A stretch of 64,000 bases of DNA from Candidatus Thiodiazotropha sp. (ex Myrtea sp. 'scaly one' KF741663) (lineage in GTDB: Bacteria > Pseudomonadota > Gammaproteobacteria > Chromatiales > Chromatiaceae): positions 1 to 64,000 of the forward strand of contig JAHXIQ010000001.1 in assembly GCA_025655555.1 (NCBI GenBank), given 5' to 3'. Below are positions 1 through 8,224 of the stretch, piece by piece. The notes beneath the pieces were generated by a model. The model worked only from the letters and a program-made list of their open reading frames with translations, was not told the DNA's origin and searched no databases. Numbering within the stretch: the stretch's first letter is position 1; each line of letters begins with the position of its first letter. Both the position numbers and the translations under genes were made by a program.

Positions 1-52
1 ATGTAACGCGCTTTATCTTCCTTCTATTTGTGCAACAGGTGATTATCTTGCA

Positions 53-96
53 CGCACTGATATTGGAATATATTGCTCGCACTGATATTGCAATAT
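53..96. repeat. Direct repeat pair upstream of the integrase
   Basis: Two 19-bp copies of CGCACTGATATTGSAATAT lie at 53-71 and 78-96, differing at one base, with a 25-bp period. The second copy also contains the palindrome ATATTGCAATAT. They sit 64 bp upstream of the integrase start, so they could be a regulator site or part of the recombination site. No function can be assigned from sequence alone. Confidence 0.5.
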
Positions 97-159
97 CTTG
101 CAAGTTGTTCTATAAATGTTCTCATTAGAAAACTGATTGTACAAGGAGTGTACAAAACC

Positions 160-1539
160 ATGGAACCGGTACAACAAACGACTGATCCTCGAATAGGGCG
201 ATTCTGGTCTAACTATTTGGAAATACTTGATATTTTCCGTATTCCTGAGAAATCCAAACCCTGGTACAGACGCCATATTGAGCGATTTATCGCAGATCAT
301 CCTGATATTCGTTTGCGTGATCACACCCCCGAGTCTGTTGAAACCTGGCTTGATCGCTTGGGTAGATCCAAGCAGATTTCCGACTGGCAGTTCCGCCAAA
401 AGGTGGATGCACTCAGATTGTTGATCTGTCACTTTCTGAAGCTTGCCTGGGGTACAGCATTTGATTGGGAACGTTGGTCTGCGGGATCGCTGGCTTTGGA
501 GAAAAACCATCCGACGATTGTTCGCACCTATGAAATGATCGACAAGGCGGTAGAGGAATCCAGCAATCATTTGGCAAGAAATTTTCCAGATATCTACCGG
601 AAATTTCTTGTCGCGATTCGACTTCCCGACTATTCCGCCAATACGGAACGTTGCTATCTCGGGTGGATCAATCGATTTCTGTATTACCACCATGAGAAGC
701 ATCCCTGCAATTGTGCCGAAGTCGACGTTGCCTCTTTTCTAGAACATTTAGCCCTGAAACGCAAGGTTTCAGGCGCTACTCAGGGTCAGGCCTTGAATTC
801 ACTTGTTTTCTTTTTTTCCCGCGTACTTGAGCAACCCCTGGGAGATATCGGTCCATTCAAGCGCCCGAAGAAACCAAGACGTCTACCGACTGTGTTGAGT
901 CCTCAGGAAGTAAAATCTGTTTTAGCCAATCTGACGGGCATGAACCGTCTAATGGTCAACCTGATGTACGGTAGCGGTATGCGGGTTATGGAGTGTGTCA
1001 GGCTCCGCATACTCGATCTAGACTTCGAATACCGCAATGTCGTGGTCAGAGCCGGCAAAGGCAAGAAGGATCGTTCTGTTCCCATGCCTGAGTCTCTTAT
1101 TGAACCATTAAAAATGCAGATTGCTGCGGTTAAACAACTGCACAAAAAAGATCAGGCAGCTGGCTTTGGTTCTGTCTACCTGCCCGATGCACTTGCTCGC
1201 AAGTACCCAAACGCGGAAAGGGAGTTCCGCTGGCAATATGTTTTCCCATCAAGCCGTATTGCCGAGGATCCTCGTTCTGGCGCAGTGCGTCGCCATCATA
1301 TTCATCAATCTGTAATACAGCGATGTATCAAACAGTCTGCTGCTCAGGCCGGTATCACGAAACGAGTTACCAGCCATACGATGCGCCACTCTTTTGCTAC
1401 CCACCTTCTGGAGTCCGGTTCGGACATTAGGACGGTGCAGGATCTACTTGGCCATGCAGATGTTTCCACCACTATGATCTATACCCATGTAGCGGGGTTG
1501 GGTAGCCATGGAGCAAAGAGCCCTTTGGACCGTCTTTAA
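160..1539 (+). CDS. Integron-integrase-like tyrosine recombinase with extra N-terminal domain
   Basis: Site-specific tyrosine recombinase of 459 residues. The catalytic set is visible: Arg275 in GSGMRV, His406 and Arg409 in HTMRH, His432 in LLGHAD and the nucleophile Tyr441 in MIYTH. The insert ALARKYPNAEREFRWQYVFP (about residues 346-365) matches the additional patch that is diagnostic of integron integrases (IntI). IntI proteins are usually 320-340 residues; this one has about 120 extra residues at the N-terminus that look like a second SAM-like core-binding domain. I chose ATG at 160, not the upstream in-frame start at 73, because AAGGAG lies 11 bases before it. No attI or cassette array is visible, because only 159 bp lie upstream in the window. 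The subfamily call is from recognition of the IntI insert; it could be a chromosomal relative not linked to cassettes. Confidence 0.85.
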   Translation: MEPVQQTTDPRIGRFWSNYLEILDIFRIPEKSKPWYRRHIERFIADHPDIRLRDHTPESVETWLDRLGRSKQISDWQFRQKVDALRLLICHFLKLAWGTAFDWERWSAGSLALEKNHPTIVRTYEMIDKAVEESSNHLARNFPDIYRKFLVAIRLPDYSANTERCYLGWINRFLYYHHEKHPCNCAEVDVASFLEHLALKRKVSGATQGQALNSLVFFFSRVLEQPLGDIGPFKRPKKPRRLPTVLSPQEVKSVLANLTGMNRLMVNLMYGSGMRVMECVRLRILDLDFEYRNVVVRAGKGKKDRSVPMPESLIEPLKMQIAAVKQLHKKDQAAGFGSVYLPDALARKYPNAEREFRWQYVFPSSRIAEDPRSGAVRRHHIHQSVIQRCIKQSAAQAGITKRVTSHTMRHSFATHLLESGSDIRTVQDLLGHADVSTTMIYTHVAGLGSHGAKSPLDRL

Positions 1540-1563
1540 GTTACAGGTATTCACTTCATGAGC

Positions 1564-1593
1564 AAAAAAAAGGGGTGCTGAAGAAGCACCCCT
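1564..1593 (-). terminator. Intrinsic terminator of the phaEC operon
   Basis: Perfect 8-bp stem (GGGGTGCT / AGCACCCC, 1572-1579 and 1585-1592) with a 5-base loop. On the minus strand it is followed by a run of eight U (A run at 1564-1571). It lies 46 bp beyond the phaC stop codon, so it ends leftward phaEC transcription. Confidence 0.85.
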
Positions 1594-1638
1594 AAGGAAA
1601 CCGGTATTGAATACCGGCGGAGGATCAAACGTTACGGA

Positions 1639-2709
1639 CTATTTGCTGCGCTCATCGAGCCAGTTGCCGATGGCGGGCGGCACTTCTTTCTGTGCCTTGC
1701 CGCTGACATAGATGCCAATGTGGCCACCGGGGAAAGAGAGCTCGGTGTAGTCCTTACTGCCGGTGATTCCACGCAGGGCGCGGGAAGCATCCGGCGGCAC
1801 GAGATGGTCTTGCTCGGCGTAGATATTGAGTAGCGGACAGGTGACATTCTTTAGGTCAACCACACGCTCACCAATCTTCACACCACCATTCAGAAAACCG
1901 TTTTTCTGATAGAAGTCTTTAATGAACTGACGGAAGGTCTCACCGGCCTGATCCGGGCTGTCGAAGATCCACTTCTCCATGCGCAGGAAATTTTTCAGCT
2001 TGTTCTCGTCTTCCAGCACATCGACCATGCTGAGGTATTTCTGACCGGTCAGGCTAAAGGGCTTGAGGGATAGAAAAGTCCAGTTCAGCAGTTCACCAGG
2101 TACGTTGCCCAGGGTATCGATCATCGTGTCTACGTCGATATCCTGCACCCAAGCCGAGAGCATGTTGTCGGGGGTTTTGAAGTCCACCGGTGTGACCATG
2201 GTGATCAGGTTCTTCACCTTGTCGGGATGCATGGAGGCGTAGCAGAGACTGAACGCGCCACCCTGGCAGATGCCGAGCAGGTTGATCTTGTCCAGCTTGT
2301 GACGTTTGCGGATCACATCTACACAACGGTCGAGATAACCGTTGATGTAGTCATCCATGGTCAGGGAACGGTCTGCCTCATCGGGGTAGCCCCAATCCAC
2401 CAGATAGACGTCCTGACCGGCGGCCAGCAGGTTGCGTATGGTGGAACGGTTCTCCTGCAGATCGGTCATGTAGGGACGGTTGACCAGTGCATAGACGATC
2501 AGTGTCGGCACTGAACTCTGCACCACATCTCCCGGCGCCTCGTAACGATAGAGGCTCAATTTGTCCTCATGATAGACCTCGACCTTGGGGGTCACGCCGG
2601 TATCGATCTTTTCGGCATTCAGCAAATTCTGCACGCCCTTGCCGAGCTTGCGGCTATAGTCGAGCATCTCTTCAGCCATCTGATCGGGTCGTATATTAAA
2701 TGGTTGCAC
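1639..2709 (-). CDS. phaC: Class III poly(3-hydroxyalkanoate) synthase subunit PhaC
   Basis: Catalytic subunit of the PHA synthase, which polymerises 3-hydroxyacyl-CoA on the granule surface. It has an alpha/beta-hydrolase fold with the lipase-box variant GICQGG carrying the nucleophile Cys148; the catalytic Asp is in AEQDHLVPP and the His in FPGGHIGIYVSGKAQ. The start is taken as GTG at 2709, because GAGGAGA sits 6 bases upstream and it gives 356 residues, the usual class III length (about 355). A longer TTG-started frame to 2730 has no better signal. The sequence is very close to the A. vinosum enzyme as I remember it. It lies downstream of phaE (84 bp gap, same strand) and ends before a strong terminator. 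It requires PhaE for activity in characterised class III systems. Confidence 0.97.
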   Translation of the reverse strand: MQPFNIRPDQMAEEMLDYSRKLGKGVQNLLNAEKIDTGVTPKVEVYHEDKLSLYRYEAPGDVVQSSVPTLIVYALVNRPYMTDLQENRSTIRNLLAAGQDVYLVDWGYPDEADRSLTMDDYINGYLDRCVDVIRKRHKLDKINLLGICQGGAFSLCYASMHPDKVKNLITMVTPVDFKTPDNMLSAWVQDIDVDTMIDTLGNVPGELLNWTFLSLKPFSLTGQKYLSMVDVLEDENKLKNFLRMEKWIFDSPDQAGETFRQFIKDFYQKNGFLNGGVKIGERVVDLKNVTCPLLNIYAEQDHLVPPDASRALRGITGSKDYTELSFPGGHIGIYVSGKAQKEVPPAIGNWLDERSK

Positions 2710-2792
2710 GTCTGTTCTCCTCGATTCCAAACGCTTGTCTGGTATTCATTGTCTGGTTGGGTGACGGATAGATATCAATCTCAGCTGTCAGC

Positions 2793-3869
2793 TTACTTCT
2801 TGACGGCTGCTTTCTTCTTGCTCACCTTTTTCTTTGCTGCGGCCTTTTTGACCGGTGCCGCCTGCTTGGCTGCCGGTTCGGCTGATGCCGATGAAGGCTT
2901 GCGCAGGTCCATCATCTGCTCTTTCAGCAGTTCCACCTCGGAACGCAACGCCTTGTATTCACGACGCGACTCTTGCAGTCGATCCTGCAGGGTGCGCAGT
3001 TCGCGGCGGGTCGGCATGTTCAGGCTGCCCAGGCTCTCGTCCACCATGTGGCTCAGCTTCTGTTTGACTGCCATCAGCGAGTTGACCATCTTGCCGTGGA
3101 TCTTGGCGTACTCAGGCGTCATCACCTGCTCACCGTAGACCTCTTCACTGCTGCTGACCCACAGGTCGTAGAGACCGCGAGCACTGTCGATCTGCTTACC
3201 CTCTTCCACCAGGCCCTGCACCTTGTCGCGCAGACGGTTGGCTGACAACAGGCCGAGGTTGGAGAAGAAGCGCGAATATTCACCCAGGGCGCGCTGGTAT
3301 TCAGCCATCCGTTGCATCAGCCTCTTGTACTGCCCTTCTTCCTCTCGCATGTAACCAAGACCCGGTGCGCTCAGAAAGCGGTCAAGACCGTCGGTGTGAG
3401 GCATGTTTCTCAGTGCATCTCCCGGCATCAGCGAGAGCGAAGAGACCATGCGCTGCCAGTTGTCCATCGGCATCTCCCAGAATGCCATCATCTTGTGCAT
3501 GGCATCATCGCCGGCAGTCTCTGCGCCATTGAAGACATTATCCATACCACCCGAGAACATCTGTTGCAGGTCTGCAATCGTACTGTTGGCCGCGTCCAGC
3601 CAGCTCTTGCTCTGCCCGGCATTCTGATAGTAGCTCTCGGCCATGCGGAAGAAGCTCTTGCTCTGGTCCATCATCTTGCCCATGAAGTCCTGATTGAAAT
3701 CAGTCGTGGACGGGGAGATACCCTGCCACCAGTGGTCCATGGCAGATTCCAGCGGTGACTTGGCCGGCTGCTCCATGCCCATCGCCTGGCGGCTCATATC
3801 GGTCCAGTTCTCCCAGTATTTCTGCTGGGTCTTCATCCAGTCCTCGTTCCAGAAAGGTGAATCGCTCAT
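2793..3869 (-). CDS. phaE: Class III PHA synthase subunit PhaE
   Basis: Partner subunit of the class III PHA synthase, forming a complex with PhaC at the granule. It is 358 residues from ATG 3869, matching the family length; a longer in-frame extension to 3953 lacks support. The N-terminus MSDSPFWNEDWMKTQQKYWE is typical of PhaE, and the body is helical with a long coiled-coil-like segment near residues 290-330. The C-terminus ends in a lysine/alanine tail (AAAKKKVSKKKAAVKK), which resembles the basic tails of granule-associated, DNA-binding phasins; a link to nucleoid association is only inference. The gene is first in the leftward phaE-phaC operon and divergent from phaA, with possible PhaR sites between them. 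Confidence 0.95.
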   Translation of the reverse strand: MSDSPFWNEDWMKTQQKYWENWTDMSRQAMGMEQPAKSPLESAMDHWWQGISPSTTDFNQDFMGKMMDQSKSFFRMAESYYQNAGQSKSWLDAANSTIADLQQMFSGGMDNVFNGAETAGDDAMHKMMAFWEMPMDNWQRMVSSLSLMPGDALRNMPHTDGLDRFLSAPGLGYMREEEGQYKRLMQRMAEYQRALGEYSRFFSNLGLLSANRLRDKVQGLVEEGKQIDSARGLYDLWVSSSEEVYGEQVMTPEYAKIHGKMVNSLMAVKQKLSHMVDESLGSLNMPTRRELRTLQDRLQESRREYKALRSEVELLKEQMMDLRKPSSASAEPAAKQAAPVKKAAAKKKVSKKKAAVKK

Positions 3870-4022
3870 TGGGTGTGGTCCTGTTGTTGTGTCAATTGGT
3901 ATGCTTACTGAAGCCTTGCAAGGAAACCCATTCCCTACAGGCCGTGCCTGCATCCAAGCCGTCCTTATGACGCTCGATGAAGCACCGTCATGCTTTGGAT
4001 GTTTATTAAGCTAGCAATAAAA

Positions 4023-4053
4023 TTTGTGCGCTGCAACATTTTTTGCTACAACA
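4023..4053. promoter_or_regulatory. Candidate PhaR operator between phaE and phaA
   Basis: TTGTGCGCTGCAACA (about 4024-4038) and TTTTTTGCTACAACA (4039-4053) lie in the 302-bp divergent region. Their TGC/GCA-rich core resembles the two better palindromes next to the phaP promoter in this window. PhaR in other bacteria recognises TGC-rich palindromes. Placement would let one site control both phaEC and phaA. Binding is inferred, not shown. Confidence 0.4.
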
Positions 4054-4171
4054 TACACCGTGGCCGGAAAAAACGTCCTAAAACTAACCCGGCAGTCATG
4101 TTTGACTGAACGCTCAATGGATGGGCCGGCAAGCCAAATTTCCATCAAAACAAATACGAGGATTACCCAAC

Positions 4172-5356
4172 GTGAGTGAGAATATCGTCATCGTCGCTGC
4201 CGCCCGCAGCGCCATTGGTACTTTTGGAGGCAGTCTGGCAGGCATCCCCGCCCACGAGCTGGGCGCAAAAGTCATCACCGGTCTGCTTGAGAAAACAGGC
4301 GTCAAAGCTGAGCAAGTGGACGAAGTCATCCTGGGTCAGGTGCTGACCGCAGGCGTCGGCCAGAACCCGGCCCGCCAGGCGAGTATTGCCGCCGGGCTGT
4401 CGGTTGAGACACCGGCACTGACTATCAATAAAGTCTGCGGCAGCGGCCTCAAGGCCGTACACCTGGCCATGCAGGCAGTGGCTTGCGGTGATGCGGAGAT
4501 CGTCATCGCTGGTGGACAGGAGAATATGAGCCTATCCCCTCATGTGCTGCCGAACTCGCGCAACGGCGCCAAGATGGGCGACTGGAAGATGATCGACACC
4601 ATGGTTACAGACGGCCTGTGGGATGCATTCAATAACTACCACATGGGCACAACTGCTGAAAATATCGCCCAGAAATTCGGCTTCAGCCGAGAATCCCAGG
4701 ACGAATTTGCCGCCAGTTCCCAGCAGAAGGCAGAAGCAGCACTCAACGAAAATGTCTTCGCTGACGAGATCATTCCGATATCGATTCCCCAGCGCCGAGG
4801 CGATCCTATTATCTTCGACCGGGATGAATTCCCACGCCCCGGCACCACCGCAGAAAAGCTGGGCAAGCTGCGTGCTGCATTCTCCAAAGATGGTACGGTA
4901 ACGGCAGGCAACGCCTCTGGCCTGAACGACGGTGCCGCTGTGGTGATGGTCATGTCGGAAAGCAAGGCCAAGGCACTGGGACTCTCTCCCATGGCAAAGA
5001 TCGTCTCCTTCTCCTCTGCCGGTGTCGATCCGGCCATCATGGGCACGGGTCCGATTCCGGCGTCTACCAAGGCTCTGGAAAAGGCGGGTTGGTCGGTCGA
5101 CGATCTCGATCGCATTGAGGCCAACGAGGCCTTCGCCGCGCAGGCCATGTGCGTAAACAAAGAGATGGGCTGGGATATGTCGAAGGTCAATGTCCATGGT
5201 GGCGCCATCGCCCTTGGACATCCTATCGGCGCATCCGGCTGCCGTGTGCTGGTGACCCTGTTGCATGAGCTGCAACACAGTGGCGCCAGCAAGGGTCTGG
5301 CTACCCTCTGTATCGGTGGTGGCCAGGGTGTCGCCATGGCAGTAGAGAAAGTTTGA
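4172..5356 (+). CDS. phaA: Acetyl-CoA C-acetyltransferase (beta-ketothiolase) PhaA
   Basis: Condenses two acetyl-CoA to acetoacetyl-CoA, the first step of 3-hydroxybutyrate polymer synthesis. It is a thiolase of 394 residues with the acyl-accepting Cys89 in [14 protein letters not shown], the His motif [17 protein letters not shown] and the C-terminal Cys motif [13 protein letters not shown]. The start is taken as GTG 4172, with a GAGGA ribosome site 10 bases upstream, giving the usual length; an in-frame ATG at 4121 would add 17 residues not normal for the family. It is divergent from phaEC and followed by phaR, phaP and phaB on the same strand. Confidence 0.95.
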   Translation: MSENIVIVAAARSAIGTFGGSLAGIPAHELGAKVITGLLEKTGVKAEQVDEVILGQVLTAGVGQNPARQASIAAGLSVETPALTINKVCGSGLKAVHLAMQAVACGDAEIVIAGGQENMSLSPHVLPNSRNGAKMGDWKMIDTMVTDGLWDAFNNYHMGTTAENIAQKFGFSRESQDEFAASSQQKAEAALNENVFADEIIPISIPQRRGDPIIFDRDEFPRPGTTAEKLGKLRAAFSKDGTVTAGNASGLNDGAAVVMVMSESKAKALGLSPMAKIVSFSSAGVDPAIMGTGPIPASTKALEKAGWSVDDLDRIEANEAFAAQAMCVNKEMGWDMSKVNVHGGAIALGHPIGASGCRVLVTLLHELQHSGASKGLATLCIGGGQGVAMAVEKV

Positions 5357-5374
5357 TCTGAGCCGATGAAATAA

Positions 5375-5431
5375 GTGCGGCAGGCTGGCACCCTACGGCT
5401 TATCTGGCTGTTAGGGTGCAGCCCGCCACAC
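5375..5431. repeat. 57-bp imperfect palindrome (REP-like) after phaA
   Basis: Arms GTGCGGCAGGCTGGCACCCTA and its near-complement TAGGGTGCAGCCCGCCACAC surround a loop of about 14 bases. There is no U-tract, so it is not a classic terminator. The core GTAGGGTG/GCGGC resembles shorter palindromes at 39841 and 46257, which suggests a dispersed REP-like family. Confidence 0.55.
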
Positions 5432-5549
5432 ATTCAGGACTCCAGGACCAAAGCGCTGTAAGACCTCAAACTGCATCAACGTATTCTGCTTGTCCCGCCG
5501 AATGAGGTACACTGGCCGGTAGTCCCAACCAGATATCAAGCCAGCACCC

Positions 5550-6008
5550 ATGTCCGATCGCATCATCAAGAAATACCCCAACCGTCGGCTCTACGACACC
5601 GAAGAGAGCAAATACATCACCCTCGCCCAGCTGCGCCAGCTCATCATCCAGGGTGACGCGATCAGAGTCGTCGACTCCACGACGGAAGAGGACATCACCC
5701 GAAATATCCTGCTGCAGATCATTCTGGAATCGGAATCCGGTGGCGAACCCCTGTTCACTGCCAATATGCTTTCCCAGATTATTCGATTCTACGGCGGTAC
5801 CCTTCAGGGGATCTTCGGCCGCTACCTGGAACAGAGCCTGAGCCTCTTCACTCAACAGCAAGATCAGGTCAGAAAGAATCTCGGTGAAGACCCGTTCAGC
5901 GCCATGACTCAGGTGGCTCAAGATAATATGAAAATGTGGACGGATATGCAGAAAAACTTCTTCAGCGCAGCCGGTATCAAGCCCTCAAAATCGGATGAGA
6001 AGGGATAA
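5550..6008 (+). CDS. phaR: PHA synthesis repressor PhaR
   Basis: DNA- and polymer-binding regulator of 152 residues. The N-terminal PHB/PHA-accumulation DNA-binding domain (about residues 1-62) starts MSDRIIKKYPNRRLYDTEES, and the following PHB-accumulation domain covers about residues 65-105. In characterised systems PhaR represses the phasin gene and its own gene until nascent PHA granules titrate it away. The start at ATG 5550 is fixed by the conserved N-terminus, although the upstream ribosome site is poor. It lies between phaA and phaP, with a 184-bp stretch containing a palindrome before it and a promoter with candidate PhaR sites after it. Confidence 0.95.
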   Translation: MSDRIIKKYPNRRLYDTEESKYITLAQLRQLIIQGDAIRVVDSTTEEDITRNILLQIILESESGGEPLFTANMLSQIIRFYGGTLQGIFGRYLEQSLSLFTQQQDQVRKNLGEDPFSAMTQVAQDNMKMWTDMQKNFFSAAGIKPSKSDEKG

Positions 6009-6130
6009 AAGCGGATACCATAGCCATCCATTTAACAACCTAACCAGCTGTTTATTAAGTAATTCAAACAGAATTCATCCTCTGAGCATCCCCACGCTCC
6101 ATGCCCTGGAGCACAATCCCCAAATATTAT

Positions 6131-6145
6131 TTGTGCGGCGCACAA
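6131..6145. promoter_or_regulatory. Candidate PhaR operator 1 upstream of phaP
   Basis: Perfect palindrome TTGTGCGGCGCACAA about the central G, six bases upstream of the phaP -35 hexamer. It shares the TTG-TGC-GCA-CAA pattern with the site at 6192. Assignment to PhaR is inference from family knowledge and from the neighbouring repressor gene. Confidence 0.55.
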
Positions 6146-6151
6146 TTTTTC

Positions 6152-6180
6152 TTGACAACCCCCCTTACCTGCCCTATGCT
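6152..6180 (+). promoter_or_regulatory. Strong sigma-70 promoter of the phasin gene
   Basis: Consensus -35 TTGACA (6152-6157), a spacer of exactly 17 bases, and -10 TATGCT (6175-6180). Transcription would begin near 6187, inside the gap between two TGC-rich palindromes. This fits a highly expressed gene that is shut off by a repressor straddling the promoter. Confidence 0.75.
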
Positions 6181-6191
6181 GCATAGCAACA

Positions 6192-6207
6192 TTGCTGCAC
6201 CGCACAA
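6192..6207. promoter_or_regulatory. Candidate PhaR operator 2 downstream of the phaP promoter
   Basis: TTGCTGCACCGCACAA is an imperfect palindrome placed just after the expected transcription start. Together with the site at 6131 it brackets the promoter, the arrangement expected for repression by PhaR. Confidence 0.5.
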
Positions 6208-6230
6208 TTCACACACTGGAGATTATGACC

Positions 6231-6602
6231 ATGACTAAGGCAAAAGAGAGCATTGAGATGATGAACGAGATCAACAGCAACGGTTACGACAGTTTCCGTC
6301 AGCTGACCGATATCACCCTGAAGGCCTGGAACCAAGCGATGGACAGCCAGATGGCCGCCTACAGCAACCTGATGAACACCAGCCTGGAGCAGATCAAACT
6401 GGTTTCAGAAGCTAAGGATTACCACGAGGTTGTCCGCGGCCAGATGGACGCTACCCGCAAGCTGGGCGAAGAGATGGTGAGCAACACCCGCGATGCGGTT
6501 GAGCAGAGCCAGAAGACCAGCGAAGAAGTTCGTGCATGGTTCGAGAGCAGCCTCTCTTCCGTGAACGAGCAGGTGACCAAAGCTGTAGAGAAAGCAGCTT
6601 AA
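6231..6602 (+). CDS. phaP: Phasin-family granule protein PhaP
   Basis: Small amphipathic helical protein (123 residues) that coats PHA granules. The sequence is almost entirely helix-forming, with the phasin-like middle NQAMDSQMAAYSNLMNTSLE and a C-terminal heptad-like stretch ending KAVEKAA. ATG 6231 is chosen because GGAG (6218-6221) is nine bases upstream; ATG 6225 would be only three bases away, and the still longer frame from 6192 would begin inside the candidate operator. It has its own strong promoter and a rho-independent terminator, so it is probably a single-gene transcript controlled by PhaR. Confidence 0.9.
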   Translation: MTKAKESIEMMNEINSNGYDSFRQLTDITLKAWNQAMDSQMAAYSNLMNTSLEQIKLVSEAKDYHEVVRGQMDATRKLGEEMVSNTRDAVEQSQKTSEEVRAWFESSLSSVNEQVTKAVEKAA

Positions 6603-6623
6603 TTTCACTTAGCATATATTGAT

Positions 6624-6650
6624 AGCCGGCAGGGCTACCTGCCGGCTTTC
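6624..6650 (+). terminator. Terminator after phaP
   Basis: Ten-base perfect stem AGCCGGCAGG / CCTGCCGGCT with loop GCTA, followed by TTC. It starts 21 bp after the phaP stop. The U-tract is short, so termination may be partial. Confidence 0.7.
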
Positions 6651-6751
6651 ATATAGCTGAATGCTGTCAGACACCTGAACTGCAGACCTTGTGACCCGCC
6701 AGTCGGGAGTCTGACAAGATTGAGTTATCCGATACTGGAGGAAAGATAAAA

Positions 6752-7501
6752 ATGTGCTGTAAAGAAAAACTCGCTGTCGTTACCGGCGGTATGGGCGGAA
6801 TCGGTACCGCGGTCTGTTTGCGCCTCGCCAATGAAGGCGCCAAAGTGGTGGCCACTTGCCATCCATCTGAAGCTGATAGTGCAGATGCGTGGATTAATGA
6901 ACAGAAATCACAGGGTGCTGAAATCTCTGTGGTCGCCGGCGATGTCTCCACCGCTGAAGGTGGCGCCACACTGATGAACGAGATTACCGAAAAGTTCGGT
7001 CCTGCAGATATCCTGGTCAACTGTGCGGGTATCACCCGTGACAGCACCATGAAGAAAATGACCGACGATCAGTGGGATGCTGTCATCGACACCAACCTCA
7101 GCAGTGCCTTCTATGTCACGCAGCCGATCTGGAACAGCATGGTCGAGCGCGGATTCGGCCGTATCATCAACATCTCATCGGTTAACGGACAGCGCGGTCA
7201 GTTCGGCCAAGCCAACTACTCCGCCGCCAAAGCCGGCATGCACGGTTTCACCATGGCGCTGGCCTACGAAGGCGCAGCCAAAGGCGTGACCGTCAATACC
7301 GTATCTCCCGGATATGTTGAGACCGCAATGACTGCAGCCATGCGCGATGACGTGCGTGATGCCATCGTTGGCGGCATTCCCATGCGCCGCATGGGTCAAC
7401 CTGAAGAGATCGCTCAAGCCGTCGCCTTCCTGGCTGACAGCGAAAGCACCTACGTTACCGGCGCAAATCTGCCAGTCAACGGCGGTCTGTTTATTCACTG
7501 A
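6752..7501 (+). CDS. phaB: Acetoacetyl-CoA reductase PhaB
   Basis: NADPH-dependent short-chain dehydrogenase that reduces acetoacetyl-CoA to (R)-3-hydroxybutyryl-CoA, the PHA synthase substrate. It is 249 residues with the nucleotide-binding motif VTGGMGGIG near the N-terminus, NCAG around residue 90, the catalytic Ser in NISSVNGQRGQFGQ and the YSAAK active-site motif. The end PVNGGLFIH is close to other PhaB proteins. The start has a strong GGAGG ribosome site. With phaA, phaC and phaE it completes the three-step pathway from acetyl-CoA in one locus. Confidence 0.95.
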   Translation: MCCKEKLAVVTGGMGGIGTAVCLRLANEGAKVVATCHPSEADSADAWINEQKSQGAEISVVAGDVSTAEGGATLMNEITEKFGPADILVNCAGITRDSTMKKMTDDQWDAVIDTNLSSAFYVTQPIWNSMVERGFGRIINISSVNGQRGQFGQANYSAAKAGMHGFTMALAYEGAAKGVTVNTVSPGYVETAMTAAMRDDVRDAIVGGIPMRRMGQPEEIAQAVAFLADSESTYVTGANLPVNGGLFIH

Positions 7502-7533
7502 TTTATCACACTCCTCCCTTCTTGTGATTGTAT

Positions 7534-7560
7534 GCCCGGCTCCCCGCCGGGCTTTTTTTT
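7534..7560 (+). terminator. Terminator after phaB
   Basis: GCCCGGC / GCCGGGC stem (7534-7540, 7546-7552) with loop TCCCC, followed by eight T. It is a textbook rho-independent terminator 32 bp beyond the phaB stop. Confidence 0.9.
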
Positions 7561-7933
7561 ACTTCAGAAAAACGCTCAAGCTGACTATTTAAGGAAGCTA
7601 TTGCGGAAAGAGATCTTGAACGTGTGATAACAGTACGCAATGCTTGTGCTTTTCGGTTCCTCAATTTTGATTTTTTGGGATAAATATCCACTGCTGCCCC
7701 GTTAAATACACTCAATATCGATATAACCGATTGTTGCTCAATATTATCAATGAACGATGGTTTTGTAAGACATGAAAGTCGATATTCAACGTTCCTTCTC
7801 CTTCCGGAAGAAGGACAGGATGAGGGGATAAGAAAAATCAAAGCGTTAGCTTTTAAAATCCTCTCACCCCAACCCTCTCCCAGAGGGAGAGGGAGTTAAC
7901 GGGACAACAGTGATAAATTTCAAAAGCGCTTTT
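7561..7933. other. Non-coding stretch with palindromic repeats
   Basis: No credible gene is seen. It carries a palindrome around CCTTCTCCTTCCGGAAGAAG near 7794 and a perfect hairpin CCCTCTCCC-AGA-GGGAGAGGG at 7873-7893, preceded by CTCTCACCCCAA. The second is of a kind that recurs in many proteobacterial intergenic regions. An open frame on the minus strand (7506-7841) overlaps the terminator and looks spurious. Confidence 0.5.
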
Positions 7934-8119
7934 TCAGTCCTTACGCTTTTTTCTGTTCCATACGGCAACGGCAATCGTTGTGATACCCAGCGCGATACCG
8001 GTTGATAACACCATACGTGACAACCATTCCGGCCAGGCCGGCTGTGGTGTTACCAGTGCAAAGGTGCCGATCACGATCAACCAGAAAGAAATTTTTCCAA
8101 GTAGTGCTGATTTGAGCAA
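7934..8119 (-). CDS. Small two-helix membrane protein, unknown
   Basis: Encodes 61 residues with two hydrophobic segments (about residues 8-25 and 36-53) separated by a short PQPAWPEW loop, and a basic tail NRKKRKD that would sit in the cytoplasm. The start is TTG with GGGG eight bases upstream, which is weak support. I recognise no family. It is a plausible but unproven inner-membrane microprotein. Confidence 0.45.
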   Translation of the reverse strand: MLKSALLGKISFWLIVIGTFALVTPQPAWPEWLSRMVLSTGIALGITTIAVAVWNRKKRKD

Positions 8120-8224
8120 TTGAAAAACCCCAAAGAAAATAGAAAATGCCGTTCTACACGACCTCTGTAATTTTGCCAGTCAATCTCTTTACCCCATTCC
8201 ATAGGGGGATAGCTATATGACAGA

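Noticed and set aside
1-160. attI site or cassette attC upstream of the integrase
   Set aside because: Only 159 bp are available and no GTTRRRY-type core in the expected setting could be supported.
4532-5278. Long minus-strand frames inside phaA
   Set aside because: They lie antisense to a clearly recognised thiolase and show no family features; they are codon-usage shadows.
7506-7841. 111-aa minus-strand frame after phaB
   Set aside because: It includes the phaB terminator and palindromic repeats, with no coding signature.
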